In this document: in pieces, positions 1 through 8,972 of the stretch
Layout of the letters: every line of letters begins with the position of its first letter
How positions within the stretch are numbered: position 1 is the stretch's first letter
Assembly: GCA_002281485.1 (NCBI GenBank)
Contig: NCGF01000009.1
Location: 46,609 to 110,608, forward strand
Direction: 5' to 3'
From: Sphingomonas sp. 28-66-16
Lineage (GTDB): Bacteria; Pseudomonadota; Alphaproteobacteria; Sphingomonadales; Sphingomonadaceae
Length of the DNA: 64,000 nt
The notes under the pieces: generated by a model
The model's input: the letters and a program-made list of their open reading frames with translations, nothing else
Told to the model about the DNA's origin: nothing
Databases searched by the model: none
Made by a program: the position numbers and the translations under genes

Positions 1-1
1 C

Positions 2-469
2 ACCAGCGTGAATGGGATCACCGCCACGATCAACATCAGCGGGACCGCGCAGAAGCCGACCATCGCGTTCGGATCGTCGCCGACGCTCCCGCAGGACGAA
101 ATTCTGTCACGCCTGTTGTTCGGCACCTCGGTCACGTCCTTGTCGGCAACCCAGGCGCTCCAGCTGGCCGCCGCATTCAATTCGCTGCGCGGATCGGGTG
201 GCGGGCTCAACCCGCTCGGCAAGCTGCGGTCGGCCACGGGAATCGACCGGCTGCGCATTCTCGGCGCGGATCAATCGACCGGTCGCGGCACCGCGATCGC
301 GGCCGGGCAATATATCACGAACAACATCTATGTGGAGATCATCACCGACGCGCGCGGCTTCACCGCCACGCAGATCGAGGTCTCGCTGTCGAAGGCGCTG
401 AGCCTGTTGTCGCAAGCGGGCGGATCGGGTGGCACCAACGCGACGCTGCGCTATTCGAAGGATTATTGA
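2..469 (+). CDS. tamB: TamB C-terminal end (partial, 5' cut by window)
   Basis: Only the last 155 residues are present; the reading frame is open to the window edge, so the true start lies outside. The segment has the features of the TamB (DUF490) C-terminus: the motif PTLPQDEILSRLLFG, then a Gly-rich stretch, then alternating polar/apolar strands such as NNIYVEIITD and TQIEVSLSKAL. It ends with an aromatic-rich strand (LRYSKDY) of the type that docks into an outer-membrane barrel. TamB is an inner-membrane-anchored periplasmic protein that works with the Omp85 protein TamA in outer-membrane lipid and protein traffic; TamA would be expected upstream of the window. Family assignment is from the conserved C-terminal signature. 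Confidence 0.85.
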   Translation, partial: TSVNGITATINISGTAQKPTIAFGSSPTLPQDEILSRLLFGTSVTSLSATQALQLAAAFNSLRGSGGGLNPLGKLRSATGIDRLRILGADQSTGRGTAIAAGQYITNNIYVEIITDARGFTATQIEVSLSKALSLLSQAGGSGGTNATLRYSKDY

Positions 470-645
470 CCTCGGCAGGGGCTCGAGGGGCGACAAGGCC
501 GGCGATGAAGGAGCGGCAACGATCGCCCGGCCACCATGAGGGGCGTGCCAGCATCGCTCGCCACGCAAGGAGGTTGCTGTTCGAATCCGGTTATCGTTCT
601 GCGACGCTATCTGGCAGCGAAATTTCTTGGACACCCGATCTGCCG

Positions 646-1206
646 TTACTTGTCTCGGCAAATCGTCGCCACTTTAAACGCCGCGTCGAGGTCGCCGGCA
701 TCCAGAACAAGTTTCATTGCGCCGGCGCAATCGCCTCTCAATATGAGGTGAGCAGCTTGCCCTGCGAGAACCCGCAACTCGAAAGAGCCCATTTCAATCG
801 TGTCCTCGCGCGGCGGGAACCGCCTTTCCGTTGGCGCTTTTTGCGTACCACCCTCAACGATGAGCGGCGAAGGCGATATGTTGGAGGCGACCGGCTCGGG
901 CGTCGCAGGGCGACCGCCTGGATCAACGAACTCGACAACGCGAACGTCCCACTTGGCCAGCTGGTACAAAATCTTCACCCGGCACTGCCGACTAGCTTCG
1001 TTGCGAAGGAACACGCGGGCCGGCTCGCCGGCGGCCCATCGCTTCGACCGCTGACGAAATTCCGCATCATTCAGAACCTTGTCGGCCAGTTGCACCACGC
1101 ATTCATTCTTGCGACGCGCGACCACAACGATGTCGTCCGGCCCCGGCGTGGCCGGCTCCTGCTGACCATTGGCGGATAGAGCGATGGCAAGTAACGATGA
1201 TAACAT
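646..1206 (-). CDS. hypothetical exported protein
   Basis: I do not recognise this 186-residue protein. It begins with a short hydrophobic segment (LSSLLAIALSANG) that could be a signal peptide, followed by the PDDIVVVARRK patch often seen just after the signal sequence in exported sphingomonad proteins. The middle has two Cys residues (NECVVQ, SRQCRVK) and the C-terminal part has two more (RGDCAG, ATICRDK), so one or two disulfides are possible. It stands alone on the reverse strand between tamB and tRNA-Ser and convergent with tamB, leaving 176 bases between them. Coding-like composition and the signal peptide support a real gene; the function is unknown. Confidence 0.55.
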   Translation of the reverse strand: MLSSLLAIALSANGQQEPATPGPDDIVVVARRKNECVVQLADKVLNDAEFRQRSKRWAAGEPARVFLRNEASRQCRVKILYQLAKWDVRVVEFVDPGGRPATPEPVASNISPSPLIVEGGTQKAPTERRFPPREDTIEMGSFELRVLAGQAAHLILRGDCAGAMKLVLDAGDLDAAFKVATICRDK

Positions 1207-1664
1207 AGGTGAGTCTTAGATCATTATCGAATGCGCGAAAAGCTTGGGCTTTGGCGCTGGAGCACGTTTTCAGACACAATATAGGTCGCGCGCGGAGGCA
1301 TGGGCGAAACGCCCTGCTTTCGCCGCCATTCGCGGATCAGCGTGAGCAGATCGCCGGTTTGCCGCCGCCGCGTGGTGATGGTGATGCCGATCTGCTCGCA
1401 ATGCACGATGCCATGCGCATTCAGCGGTAATCCGGTGCGCCATGCCGTTCGCGTCATGCCATTCGCGTCGCCGCGATGATGCTCTGGACATGGTTTGCTG
1501 TCAGCCCACTGCTGGTCCGGGCGGCTCGATTGAGCGCAGCACCCGAGCCCTGAAATGGCGGTTTCAGCTCAGGACGCCGCGCACTGGAAAAATCAGAACG
1601 AGCGGCATCTTTGGTGCCCGAATCGTCGATGCGCGGATTTGCGCCGTCGGAGGAAATGGTGACA
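1207..1664. other. 458-base stretch with no confident gene
   Basis: Between the exported hypothetical gene and tRNA-Ser I find only short competing frames. The best is a 77-codon reverse frame at 1224-1457 whose product is basic (TRRRQTG, REWRRKQG) and unlike any family I know. Codon usage is weaker than in the neighbours. A 14-base imperfect tandem repeat lies at 1441-1468. The stretch sits on the 3' side of the tRNA gene, where site-specific elements often insert, but no integrase or copy of the tRNA end is visible. Confidence 0.4.
1441..1468. repeat. 14-bp imperfect tandem repeat
   Basis: Two adjacent copies, CATGCCGTTCGCGT and CATGCCATTCGCGT, differ at one base. They lie in the non-coding stretch beside tRNA-Ser; no role is evident. 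Confidence 0.6.
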
Positions 1665-1754
1665 TGGCGGACAGGGTGGGATTCGAACCCACGGTGGGCT
1701 TGCACCCACGGCGGTTTTCAAGACCGCTGCCTTAAACCACTCGGCCACCTGTCC
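1665..1754 (-). tRNA. tRNA-Ser (UGA)
   Basis: Read on the reverse strand, a 7-bp acceptor stem GGACAGG/CCTGTCC encloses a D arm (GGCCGAGTGG), an anticodon loop CTTGAAA giving anticodon UGA, a long variable arm as in class II serine tRNAs, and a T arm with GTTCGAATCC. The 3' CCA is encoded (TGG at 1665-1667 on the forward strand). The long variable arm and the UGA anticodon fix it as tRNA-Ser. Confidence 0.97.
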
Positions 1755-1815
1755 ACACGGTCGTCGCTTAGGGCCGATGCGATCTTTTGTGCAAGAGGCG
1801 GGGTGAAGGGGGTTC

Positions 1816-2892
1816 ATGTCCGGAGAGCGCTGTGGCACACCCGATTGCATGAGGGGCATCACCAAAATTATCCGTCGATGGATCGGGCTGGCCGGCGCGC
1901 TCGGTTGCTGCCTGGCGGCCGGGACGGCAGGCGCGCAGGACGAGAGCGGCTTTCAGGCGTTTCTCGGCACGTTGCGGACACAGGCGGAGGCGCGCGGCAT
2001 CACGCGCGCGACGCTCGATTCGGTGTTGCCGGGGCTGACCTTCAATGCCCGCGTGATCGAACTCGATCGCGCGCAGCCGGGCGCCAATCCCAACGCGCCG
2101 ATTCCCGATTTCGAACCCTATCGCGCCCGCCATGTCGATTCGGCGCGGATCAATCGCGGTCGGCAGGTCTATCTCGCGCAGCGCTCGCGGCTCGCGCGGA
2201 TCGAGCAGGAAACCGGCGTGCCCGAATCGATCATGGTCGCGATCTGGGGGCATGAAACCAACTATGGCGACGTGACCGGCAATTTCGATCTGCCGCGCGC
2301 GCTCGCCTCGCTCGCCTATGAGGGGCGAAGGCGCGACCTGTTCAGCGGTGAATTTCTGGCCGTGCTCGAGATGATGGATCGCGGCGTGCCGCGCGAGCAG
2401 CTGAAGGGAAGCTGGGCGGGCGCGACGGGCAATCCGCAATTCCTGCCGTCGATCTATCTGCGCCTCGCGCGCGACGGCGATGGCGACGGCAAGGCCGATA
2501 TCTGGACCAGCGACGCCGATACGCTCGCCTCGATCGCCAATTATTTCGTCAACGCCGGCTGGCGGGCGGGCGAGCCATGGGGGCTGGCGGTTTCGGTCCC
2601 CGGCAACCTCGATCGCGCGGCGGTGCGCAACCGGACGACCGCGCCGCGCTGTGCGCGCGTATTCGAACGGCATAGCGCGTGGCGGACGATGGCCGAATGG
2701 CGGGCAATGGGAATCGTGCCGCTCAATCGATCCTGGCCGGCCGATCGCATCCAGGCGACGCTGCTCGAGCCCGATGGCCCCGGCAAGCCCGGCTATCTGC
2801 TAACGAGCAACTACCGGGTCATCCTCGATTATAATTGCTCGAATTTTTATGCGCTTTCGGTGGGGTTGCTGGCCGATGCCGTCGATCATTAA
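1816..2892 (+). CDS. lytic murein transglycosylase, MltB-type
   Basis: Periplasmic enzyme that cleaves the MurNAc-GlcNAc bond of peptidoglycan with formation of anhydro-muropeptides. The 358-residue product has an N-terminal hydrophobic signal (IGLAGALGCCLAAGTAGAQ). It then has the MltB catalytic region with IWGHETNYG, where Glu147 is the expected catalytic acid, followed by SWAGATGNPQFLPS and the DGDGDGKADIW stretch typical of the family. The chosen ATG is preceded by GAAGGGGG; a second ATG at 1849 would give a shorter signal peptide but lacks a ribosome site. It is the first gene of a long forward run and overlaps the RlpA gene by 17 bases, matching the known functional pairing of MltB-type enzymes with RlpA. 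Confidence 0.93.
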   Translation: MSGERCGTPDCMRGITKIIRRWIGLAGALGCCLAAGTAGAQDESGFQAFLGTLRTQAEARGITRATLDSVLPGLTFNARVIELDRAQPGANPNAPIPDFEPYRARHVDSARINRGRQVYLAQRSRLARIEQETGVPESIMVAIWGHETNYGDVTGNFDLPRALASLAYEGRRRDLFSGEFLAVLEMMDRGVPREQLKGSWAGATGNPQFLPSIYLRLARDGDGDGKADIWTSDADTLASIANYFVNAGWRAGEPWGLAVSVPGNLDRAAVRNRTTAPRCARVFERHSAWRTMAEWRAMGIVPLNRSWPADRIQATLLEPDGPGKPGYLLTSNYRVILDYNCSNFYALSVGLLADAVDH

Positions 2893-3763
2893 GCCGCTGA
2901 CCGGGCTCGTCATGGCGCTGGCCGTCGCGGGTTGCGGCGGCGGCAAGGATCTGCGGGTCGGGGCCGGTCCGCCCCCCGGCTATGACACGCCGACCGGGCC
3001 CGGACCGCAGGGCGCGTCGCAGGGCGCGCCCGGCGAGGGGCGCTATGACGAGGTCGGCTATGCCAGCTGGTATGGCGAGGAAATGGGGAGTGGCCGCACC
3101 GCTTCGGGCCGCCCGTTCGATCCCGGCGCGATCACCGCCGCGCATCTGACGCTGCCGCTCGGCAGTTTCGTCGAGATTACGGCGCTCGACAGCGGCAAGA
3201 CGATCGTCGCGATGGTCGACGATCGCGGCCCCTATCGCGGCGGTCGCCTCGTCGATCTGTCGCGCGGGGCGGCGCAAGCGCTGGGAATCGATCGCGCGGG
3301 AATCGCGGCGGTCCGGGTTCGGCGGGTCGATCCGCCGATCGCCGATCAGGCGGCGCTCCGCGAGGGACGCGCGGCCTCGCCCCGGATCGATGCGCCGCCG
3401 GTATTGATCAAGGCCCTGCGTCGGCGATTGCCACCGGCGCCCAATGCAGCCGCGCCGCCACCGTTCGCGGCGGCGCCGAAACCCCCGCGCGAGCGCCCCG
3501 GCGCGTCCTATGGCGTGCCCGGCCAGGCGGCGGCGGCGCCTGCGGCCGCATCAAGGGCGGGCTTCTACGTCCAAGTCGCCGCCTTTGCGTCGCGCCAGCG
3601 CGCCGAGGCGCTGGCGCAAGGCCTGAATGGGTCGCTCCAGGCCGCCGGCAGCATCTATCGCGTGCGGCTCGGCCCCTATGCCGATCAGGCAGCGGCCGAA
3701 CGCGCGCGTGACGCCGCCGCCGCACGCGGCTATGGCGACGCTCGCATCGTTCGCGATGAGTAA
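2876..3763 (+). CDS. rlpA: septal ring lytic transglycosylase RlpA family lipoprotein
   Basis: Outer-membrane lipoprotein of 295 residues that binds and, in some species, cleaves naked glycan strands at the division site. The start at 2876 gives a lipoprotein signal with lipobox AVAGC (Cys20). The double-psi beta-barrel follows (about residues 58-150) with YASWYGEEMGSGRTASG and MVDDRGPYRGGRLVDLS, the conserved RlpA core. A Pro/Ala-rich linker leads to a C-terminal SPOR domain (about 222-293, FYVQVAAFAS...VRLGPY) that recognises denuded septal peptidoglycan. The upstream gene overlaps its first 17 bases, so translation is probably coupled. Whether it keeps transglycosylase activity cannot be told from sequence. 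Confidence 0.95.
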   Translation: MPSIIKPLTGLVMALAVAGCGGGKDLRVGAGPPPGYDTPTGPGPQGASQGAPGEGRYDEVGYASWYGEEMGSGRTASGRPFDPGAITAAHLTLPLGSFVEITALDSGKTIVAMVDDRGPYRGGRLVDLSRGAAQALGIDRAGIAAVRVRRVDPPIADQAALREGRAASPRIDAPPVLIKALRRRLPPAPNAAAPPPFAAAPKPPRERPGASYGVPGQAAAAPAAASRAGFYVQVAAFASRQRAEALAQGLNGSLQAAGSIYRVRLGPYADQAAAERARDAAAARGYGDARIVRDE

Positions 3764-3791
3764 CCACCAGCGTACGGAATCCAATCGCCCC

Positions 3792-4964
3792 ATGAAACAG
3801 CTCGTCAGTGCCTTCGTCCTCCTGCTGCTCGCGGCCGCCACGCCGGCCGCCGCGGCACCGCCGCCGTTCGATACGCCGGCGCCGGTCGCCTTCATGCAGG
3901 ATCTGTCGTCGGGCGCGATTCTCTATGCAAAGGATGCCGATCGGCGGATGCCGCCGGCGTCGCTCGCGAAGATCATGACGGTCTATGTCGCCTTCGACAT
4001 GATCAAGCGCGGCGAGCTCAAGCTCGACACCGAATTCACCGTTCGGCCCGAGACCTGGCAGAAATGGCATGGCCCAGCAGCCGGTTCGACGATGTTCCTC
4101 TCTCCCAACGAGAAGGTCAGCGTCGCCAACCTGCTCTATGGCATCATCACCTTGTCGGGCAATGACGCCTGCGTCGTGCTCGCCGAAGGGATTTCGGGGA
4201 CCGAAGAAGCGTTCGTCTCGCGGATGAACGAGCAGGCGAAGCGGCTTGGGCTGCGCAACAGCCATTTCGGCACTTCGAACGGCTGGCCCGATGGCGGCGT
4301 CACTTACGTCACCGCACGCGACCTTGCAGCGCTTGCCACCGCAACGATCCAGCACTTTCCCGATCTTTACAAGCGCTTCTATTCGAAGCCCAATTTCACC
4401 TGGGGCAAGACGCTCGGCTCGGGTCAGGCGATCACCCAGGCCAATCGCGATCCGCTGCTCGGCCGCGTCGCGGGGGCGGACGGGCTCAAGACCGGCCATA
4501 CCGAGGAGGCCGGCTATGGCTTTACCGGGTCGGCCGAGCAGAATGGGCGGCGGCTCGTGATCGTGCTTGCCGGGCTCACCAGCTTCAACCAGCGGATCGA
4601 GGAGTCGGTCCGTTTCATGGAGTGGGGCTTTCGCGCATGGCAGGCCAAGCCGATCGTCGCCAAGGGCCGCAAGGTCGAGACCGCCGCCGTCCAGCTCGGC
4701 GCGGCCAATACGGTAGATCTCATCGCCCCGCGCGACCTGACCGCGACGCTGCCCGGCGGCGCGGTGCCCGATCTCCAGCTGCGCGTCGTCTATGACGGCC
4801 CGATCAAGGCGCCGATCAAGGCCGGTCAGCATATCGCCGATCTGGTGGTGATGTCGCCCGGCATGCAGCCGCAACATCTGCCGCTGGTCGCTGCCAAGGA
4901 CGTGCCGCTCGCGGGCTTTTTCGGCCGGGCCTGGGCGGGGCTGCTGTCGCTGTTCGGCATGTGA
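3792..4964 (+). CDS. D-alanyl-D-alanine carboxypeptidase (PBP5/6 family)
   Basis: Removes the terminal D-Ala of peptidoglycan pentapeptides in the periplasm. The 390-residue product has a signal peptide (LVSAFVLLLLAAATPAAA). The three penicillin-binding motifs follow in order: SLAK with nucleophile Ser57, SGN at 122-124, and KTG at 233-235. The C-terminal PBP5 beta domain and a terminal amphipathic/hydrophobic helix (FFGRAWAGLLSLFGM) for membrane attachment complete it. An upstream in-frame ATG at 3756 would overlap the rlpA stop and add 12 polar residues; I preferred the start that gives a normal signal peptide. It overlaps tmk by four bases. The family has several paralogues (DacA, DacC, DacF), so I give no symbol. 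Confidence 0.95.
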   Translation: MKQLVSAFVLLLLAAATPAAAAPPPFDTPAPVAFMQDLSSGAILYAKDADRRMPPASLAKIMTVYVAFDMIKRGELKLDTEFTVRPETWQKWHGPAAGSTMFLSPNEKVSVANLLYGIITLSGNDACVVLAEGISGTEEAFVSRMNEQAKRLGLRNSHFGTSNGWPDGGVTYVTARDLAALATATIQHFPDLYKRFYSKPNFTWGKTLGSGQAITQANRDPLLGRVAGADGLKTGHTEEAGYGFTGSAEQNGRRLVIVLAGLTSFNQRIEESVRFMEWGFRAWQAKPIVAKGRKVETAAVQLGAANTVDLIAPRDLTATLPGGAVPDLQLRVVYDGPIKAPIKAGQHIADLVVMSPGMQPQHLPLVAAKDVPLAGFFGRAWAGLLSLFGM

Positions 4965-5587
4965 TCGGGCGCTTCATTTCGCTCGAGGGCGGGGAAGGGG
5001 CCGGCAAGTCGACCCAGGCAAGGCGCTTGCAGGCGGCGCTCGCCGATCGCGGCATCCGGACCGTGGTGACGCGCGAGCCCGGCGGCAGCGAGGGTGCCGA
5101 AGCGATCCGGGCGTTGCTGATGCAAGGCGATGTCGGCCGCTGGAGCGCCCACACGGAGGCATTGCTGTTCGCCGCGGCGCGCGCGGACCATGTCGAAAAG
5201 CTGATCCGGCCCGCGCTCGGCGCTGGCCAATGGGTGATCTGCGACCGTTATATCGACAGCACCCGCGCCTATCAGGGGATCGCCGGCGGGATCGACGATG
5301 CCGCGATCCTCGCGCTGCACGGTTTCGGATCGCGCGGGCTGCTGCCCGATCGCACGTTCGTGCTCGAAATCGGGGTCGAGGAGGGGCGGGCGCGATCGGA
5401 AGCGCGCGACGGCATCGCGGCGGATCGCTTCGCCGCGCGCGGCGCGGCGTTCCACGAGGCCGTCACAGGGGCGTTCCGCGAATTTGCCGCCGCCGAACCC
5501 GATCGGTTCCGGGTGATCGACGGCGGGCTTTCGCCCGGTGAGGTTGGTGCCGCGATCCTTGCCGCGCTTGGCGATCTGTTGCCATGA
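4961..5587 (+). CDS. tmk: thymidylate kinase
   Basis: Phosphorylates dTMP to dTDP with ATP in the cytoplasm. The 208-residue length is normal. The P-loop GGEGAGKS is at residues 10-17, the DR(Y/H) motif appears as CDRYIDSTRAYQG, and the lid region follows (EEGRARSEARD). The GTG start overlaps the stop of the carboxypeptidase gene in a GTGA junction, and its own stop overlaps holB in ATGA, so the three are translationally coupled. The tmk-holB pairing is widespread in proteobacteria and supports both assignments. Confidence 0.97.
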   Translation: MIGRFISLEGGEGAGKSTQARRLQAALADRGIRTVVTREPGGSEGAEAIRALLMQGDVGRWSAHTEALLFAAARADHVEKLIRPALGAGQWVICDRYIDSTRAYQGIAGGIDDAAILALHGFGSRGLLPDRTFVLEIGVEEGRARSEARDGIAADRFAARGAAFHEAVTGAFREFAAAEPDRFRVIDGGLSPGEVGAAILAALGDLLP

Positions 5588-6585
5588 GCGAAGACGCGCT
5601 GACGCTGCCGCTTGGCAATGACGAGGCGCATGCGGCGTTTCGCGCGGCGATGTCGAGCGGCGCGCTGCACCATGCCTGGCTGTTCAGCGGCCCCGAGGGG
5701 ATCGGCAAGGCGCGCTTCGCGCGGGTGGCGGCGCTGCGGCTGCTGGCCGAGGCGGCGCGGCCCGAAACGCTCGCGCCGGGCTTCGACGTGCCGGCCGACG
5801 ATCCGGCCCGTGCGCTGATCGCCGGCGGCGCGCACCCCGACTATCGCGAGCTCGTGCGCATGCCCAAGGACGCCGCCAAGCCCGACGGCGATCTCGCGCG
5901 CAGCATTCCGATCGCGCAGGTGCGCGCATTGCTGCCGATGTTCGCGACGACGCCGTCGATGTCCGCGCGCCGGGTGGTGATCATCGATGCGGTCGACGAT
6001 CTCGAACGCCCCGGGGCCTCGAACGCGCTGCTCAAGAATCTCGAGGAGCCGCCAGCAGGGACGATCTTTCTGCTGGTGAGCCATGCGCCGGGGCGCCTGT
6101 TGCCGACGATCCGATCACGCTGCCGGCGGCTGCGCTTCAACCCGCTCGACGATGCCACGATGGAAACCGTGTTGCGCGGTCACCTGCCCGAGGCCAGCCC
6201 GACCGAAATCACCGCCTTGATCCGCGCCGGCGACGGATCGCCGGGGCGCGCGCTGCGCTATGCCGGGCTCGACATGGCCGCGCTCGACGACGTCATGACG
6301 CTGATTGCGCGGACCGGCGACGGATCGAGCGCCGCCCGCAGCAAGCTGGCCAAGGCGCTCGCGCTCAAGGCCGCGCAACCGCGCTACGAGGCGTTTCTCG
6401 ATCGGGTGCCGAGCTTCATCGCCGAGGCGGCAACCGCGCGCACGGGGGCCGATCTCGACCGCGCGCTCGACGCCTATGACAATGCCCGCGCCGTGGCGGT
6501 CAGCGCGCGTGCGCTGTCGCTCGACCAGCAGGCGACGGTCTACGAGCTGGCGGGGCTCGTCGCCCGGCTCGCGCCGGCGCCCTGA
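5584..6585 (+). CDS. holB: DNA polymerase III subunit delta'
   Basis: Part of the clamp-loader complex with DnaX and HolA. The 333-residue product has an AAA+ fold with a P-loop-like GPEGIGKAR at 36-44, the VDDLERPGASNALLKNLEEPP segment around the sensor region, and SHAPGRLLPTIRSRCRRLRF, the SRC motif that donates an arginine finger. Delta' subunits do not hydrolyse ATP, and the degenerate P-loop with Ala-Arg in place of Ser/Thr-Thr agrees. It overlaps tmk by four bases and is followed by metG after 54 bases. The dnaX gene, its partner, is at 58.5-60.1 kb in this window. Confidence 0.95.
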   Translation: MSEDALTLPLGNDEAHAAFRAAMSSGALHHAWLFSGPEGIGKARFARVAALRLLAEAARPETLAPGFDVPADDPARALIAGGAHPDYRELVRMPKDAAKPDGDLARSIPIAQVRALLPMFATTPSMSARRVVIIDAVDDLERPGASNALLKNLEEPPAGTIFLLVSHAPGRLLPTIRSRCRRLRFNPLDDATMETVLRGHLPEASPTEITALIRAGDGSPGRALRYAGLDMAALDDVMTLIARTGDGSSAARSKLAKALALKAAQPRYEAFLDRVPSFIAEAATARTGADLDRALDAYDNARAVAVSARALSLDQQATVYELAGLVARLAPAP

Positions 6586-6639
6586 GCAGGCGCTGCGACG
6601 AGGCTTCATTTGCCGGGGGCGATGCTCTAGGGACCGGGC

Positions 6640-8196
6640 ATGGCCGAACCCTTTTATATCACGACCGCGATCAACTACCCCAATGGCCGGCCGCACATCG
6701 GCCATGCCTATGAGGCGATCGCCGCCGACGCGATCGCGCGCTTCCAGCGCCAGGCGGGGCGCGACGTCCGCTTCCAGACCGGCACCGACGAGCACGGGCT
6801 GAAGATGATGCAGACGGCGCGCGACCGCGGCATCGCGACGCGCGCGCTGGCCGATGAAATGTCCGGCTACTTCAGGGAAATGGCCGACAAGCTTAACATC
6901 AGCTTCGATCGCTTCATCCGCACCACCGACGCCGATCATTATGCCGCCAGCCAGGCGATCTGGCAGGCGATGGCGGCGGCGGGCGACCTTTATCTCGATC
7001 GGTACGAGGGCTGGTATTCGGTCCGCGACGAGGCCTTTTACGACGAAAAGGAACTGGTCGACGGGGAGGGGGGCAAGCTTTCGCCGCAGGGCACGCCGGT
7101 CGAATGGACCGCCGAGGAGACCTGGTTCTTTCGCCTGTCGAAATATCAGCAGCCCTTGCTCGATCTTTATGCGGCCAACCCCGAATTCATCCGCCCCGAA
7201 AGCCGGCGCAACGAGATCATGCGCTTCGTCGAGGGCGGGCTGAGCGACCTTTCGGTATCGCGCACGAGCTTCGACTGGGGGGTGCCGGTGCCGGGATCGC
7301 CCGGGCATGTGATGTATGTCTGGGTCGACGCCCTGACCAACTATCTCACCGGGATCGGCTATCCCGAGATGGACGGCGCGCTGGCGCGGTTCTGGCCCGC
7401 CGATCTGCACCTGATCGGCAAGGATATCGTCCGCTTCCACGCGGTCTATTGGCCGGCCTTCCTGATGTCGGCGCACATGCCGCTGCCGAAGCAGGTTTTC
7501 GGCCATGGCTTCGTGCTCGCGCGCGACGGCAGCAAAATGTCGAAATCGGCAGGCAATGTCGCCGATCCGCTGGTGCTGGCGGACGCGTTCGGGGTCGATG
7601 CGCTGCGCTATTTCCTGCTGCGCGACATCAGCTTCGGTCAGGACGGCAGCTATTCGCCCGAGGCGATCGTGCTGCGCGCCAATGCCGATCTCGCCAACAG
7701 CTTCGGCAATCTGGCGCAGCGGACCTTGTCGTTCATCGCCAAGAACCTCGAGGGAAAGCTGCCGAGCGTGGGCACCGGCGATCCCGCCGATGCCGAATTG
7801 CTCGCAAGCGTCGCCGAAGCGATCGACGGTTTCCGCAGCGGCTTCGAGGAGATGGCGCTGTCGCAGGCGACCGAAGCCTGGATGCGCGGGGTGTTCGCCT
7901 GCAACCAATATATCGATGTCCAGGCGCCCTGGGCACTGCGCAAGACCGATCCCGAACGGATGCACGCCGTGCTCGGTACGCTGGTACGCGCGATCCACGA
8001 TCTGGCGATCGCCATCCTGCCGGTCGTGCCGGCGTCTGCGGCCAAGATCCTCGACCAGATCGGCGCCGAGGCGCGCGATCACGCCGCGCTCGGCAACGAT
8101 GGCTGGTACCAGACGCTCGCCGCCGACGACTTCCGGATCGCGCCGCCGACGGGCGTCTTTCCCCGGCTCGAGGTGCCAGCGGAGGAGTCCGCATGA
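6640..8196 (+). CDS. metG: methionyl-tRNA synthetase
   Basis: Charges tRNA-Met with methionine. At 518 residues it is the short form: class I catalytic core with HIGH at 19-22, the KMSKS loop at 299-303 (DGSKMSKSAGN), and the anticodon-binding alpha bundle to the end, without the C-terminal EMAP-like dimerisation domain of the long E. coli-type enzyme. The ATG at 6640 matches the usual N-terminus (AEPFYITTAINYPNG). It ends in an ATGA overlap with tatD. Confidence 0.98.
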   Translation: MAEPFYITTAINYPNGRPHIGHAYEAIAADAIARFQRQAGRDVRFQTGTDEHGLKMMQTARDRGIATRALADEMSGYFREMADKLNISFDRFIRTTDADHYAASQAIWQAMAAAGDLYLDRYEGWYSVRDEAFYDEKELVDGEGGKLSPQGTPVEWTAEETWFFRLSKYQQPLLDLYAANPEFIRPESRRNEIMRFVEGGLSDLSVSRTSFDWGVPVPGSPGHVMYVWVDALTNYLTGIGYPEMDGALARFWPADLHLIGKDIVRFHAVYWPAFLMSAHMPLPKQVFGHGFVLARDGSKMSKSAGNVADPLVLADAFGVDALRYFLLRDISFGQDGSYSPEAIVLRANADLANSFGNLAQRTLSFIAKNLEGKLPSVGTGDPADAELLASVAEAIDGFRSGFEEMALSQATEAWMRGVFACNQYIDVQAPWALRKTDPERMHAVLGTLVRAIHDLAIAILPVVPASAAKILDQIGAEARDHAALGNDGWYQTLAADDFRIAPPTGVFPRLEVPAEESA

Positions 8197-8972
8197 GCTT
8201 CATCGACAGTCATTGCCACCTGAATTACAAGGGGTTGGCCGAGCAACAGCAGGAAGTGCTCGAACGCGCCCGACACGCTGGCGTCGAGACGATGCTGACG
8301 ATTTCGACCCGCGAAAGCGAATGGGATGACGTCATCGCCATCGCCGAGCGCGAGGCCGACGTCTGGGCGACCGTCGGTATTCATCCGCACGAAGCCGATC
8401 AGCACGGCCATATCGACACCGCCAAGCTCGTCGAGCGTGCAGCGCATCCCCGCGTCGTCGGGATCGGCGAGAGCGGGCTCGATTATTATTACGACCATAG
8501 CGACCGCGCGCGCCAGCAGACGAGCTTTCGGGCGCATATCGCCGCAGCGCGCGAGACCGGGCTGCCGATCGTCGTCCATACCCGTGACGCCGAAGACGAT
8601 ACCGCCGCGATCCTGCGCGAGGAAATGGGGAAGGGCGCCTATCCCGGCGTCATCCACTGTTTCACCGCGAGCGGGGCGTTCGCCGACATCGCGCTCGAAC
8701 TTGGCCTGTACATCTCGATTTCGGGAATCGTGACCTTCAAGAACGCCCGCGACCTGCAGGAAACCGCCGCGCGGCTGCCGATCGAGCGGCTGCTGATCGA
8801 AACCGATTCACCGTTTCTCGCGCCGGTGCCGCACCGTGGCAAGACCGGCGAGCCCGCCTTCGTCGCCGATACCGCGCGCTTTCTGGCCGAGCTGCGCGGG
8901 ATTGACGTCATGACGCTCGCCGAAGCGACGACGACCAATTTTCATCGCCTGTTTACCAAAGTGACGCCATGA
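8193..8972 (+). CDS. tatD: TatD-family metal-dependent deoxyribonuclease
   Basis: Metal-dependent hydrolase of the amidohydrolase fold; family members act as 3'-5' nucleases in DNA repair and turnover and as D-aminoacyl-tRNA deacylases. The 259-residue protein starts MSFIDSHCHL with metal ligands His7 and His9. It has VGIGESGLDYYYDHS with the ligand Glu, VVHTRDAEDD, GVIHCFTASG and LLIETDSPFLAPVPHRG with the last catalytic Asp. A GGAGGA ribosome site sits inside the end of metG and the start overlaps the metG stop in ATGA. It overlaps the next gene in the same way. Confidence 0.95.
   Translation: MSFIDSHCHLNYKGLAEQQQEVLERARHAGVETMLTISTRESEWDDVIAIAEREADVWATVGIHPHEADQHGHIDTAKLVERAAHPRVVGIGESGLDYYYDHSDRARQQTSFRAHIAAARETGLPIVVHTRDAEDDTAAILREEMGKGAYPGVIHCFTASGAFADIALELGLYISISGIVTFKNARDLQETAARLPIERLLIETDSPFLAPVPHRGKTGEPAFVADTARFLAELRGIDVMTLAEATTTNFHRLFTKVTP

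Noticed and set aside
576-600. tRNA T-arm-like GTTCGAATCC
   Set aside because: No T-stem pairing, no acceptor or anticodon arms around it; a chance match.
1224-1457. 77-codon reverse frame as a gene
   Set aside because: It overlaps competing frames, has no ribosome site I can see, and its product matches nothing I know.
6115-8082. 655-codon reverse frame under holB and metG
   Set aside because: No motif of any family; metG on the forward strand has HIGH and KMSKS in place.
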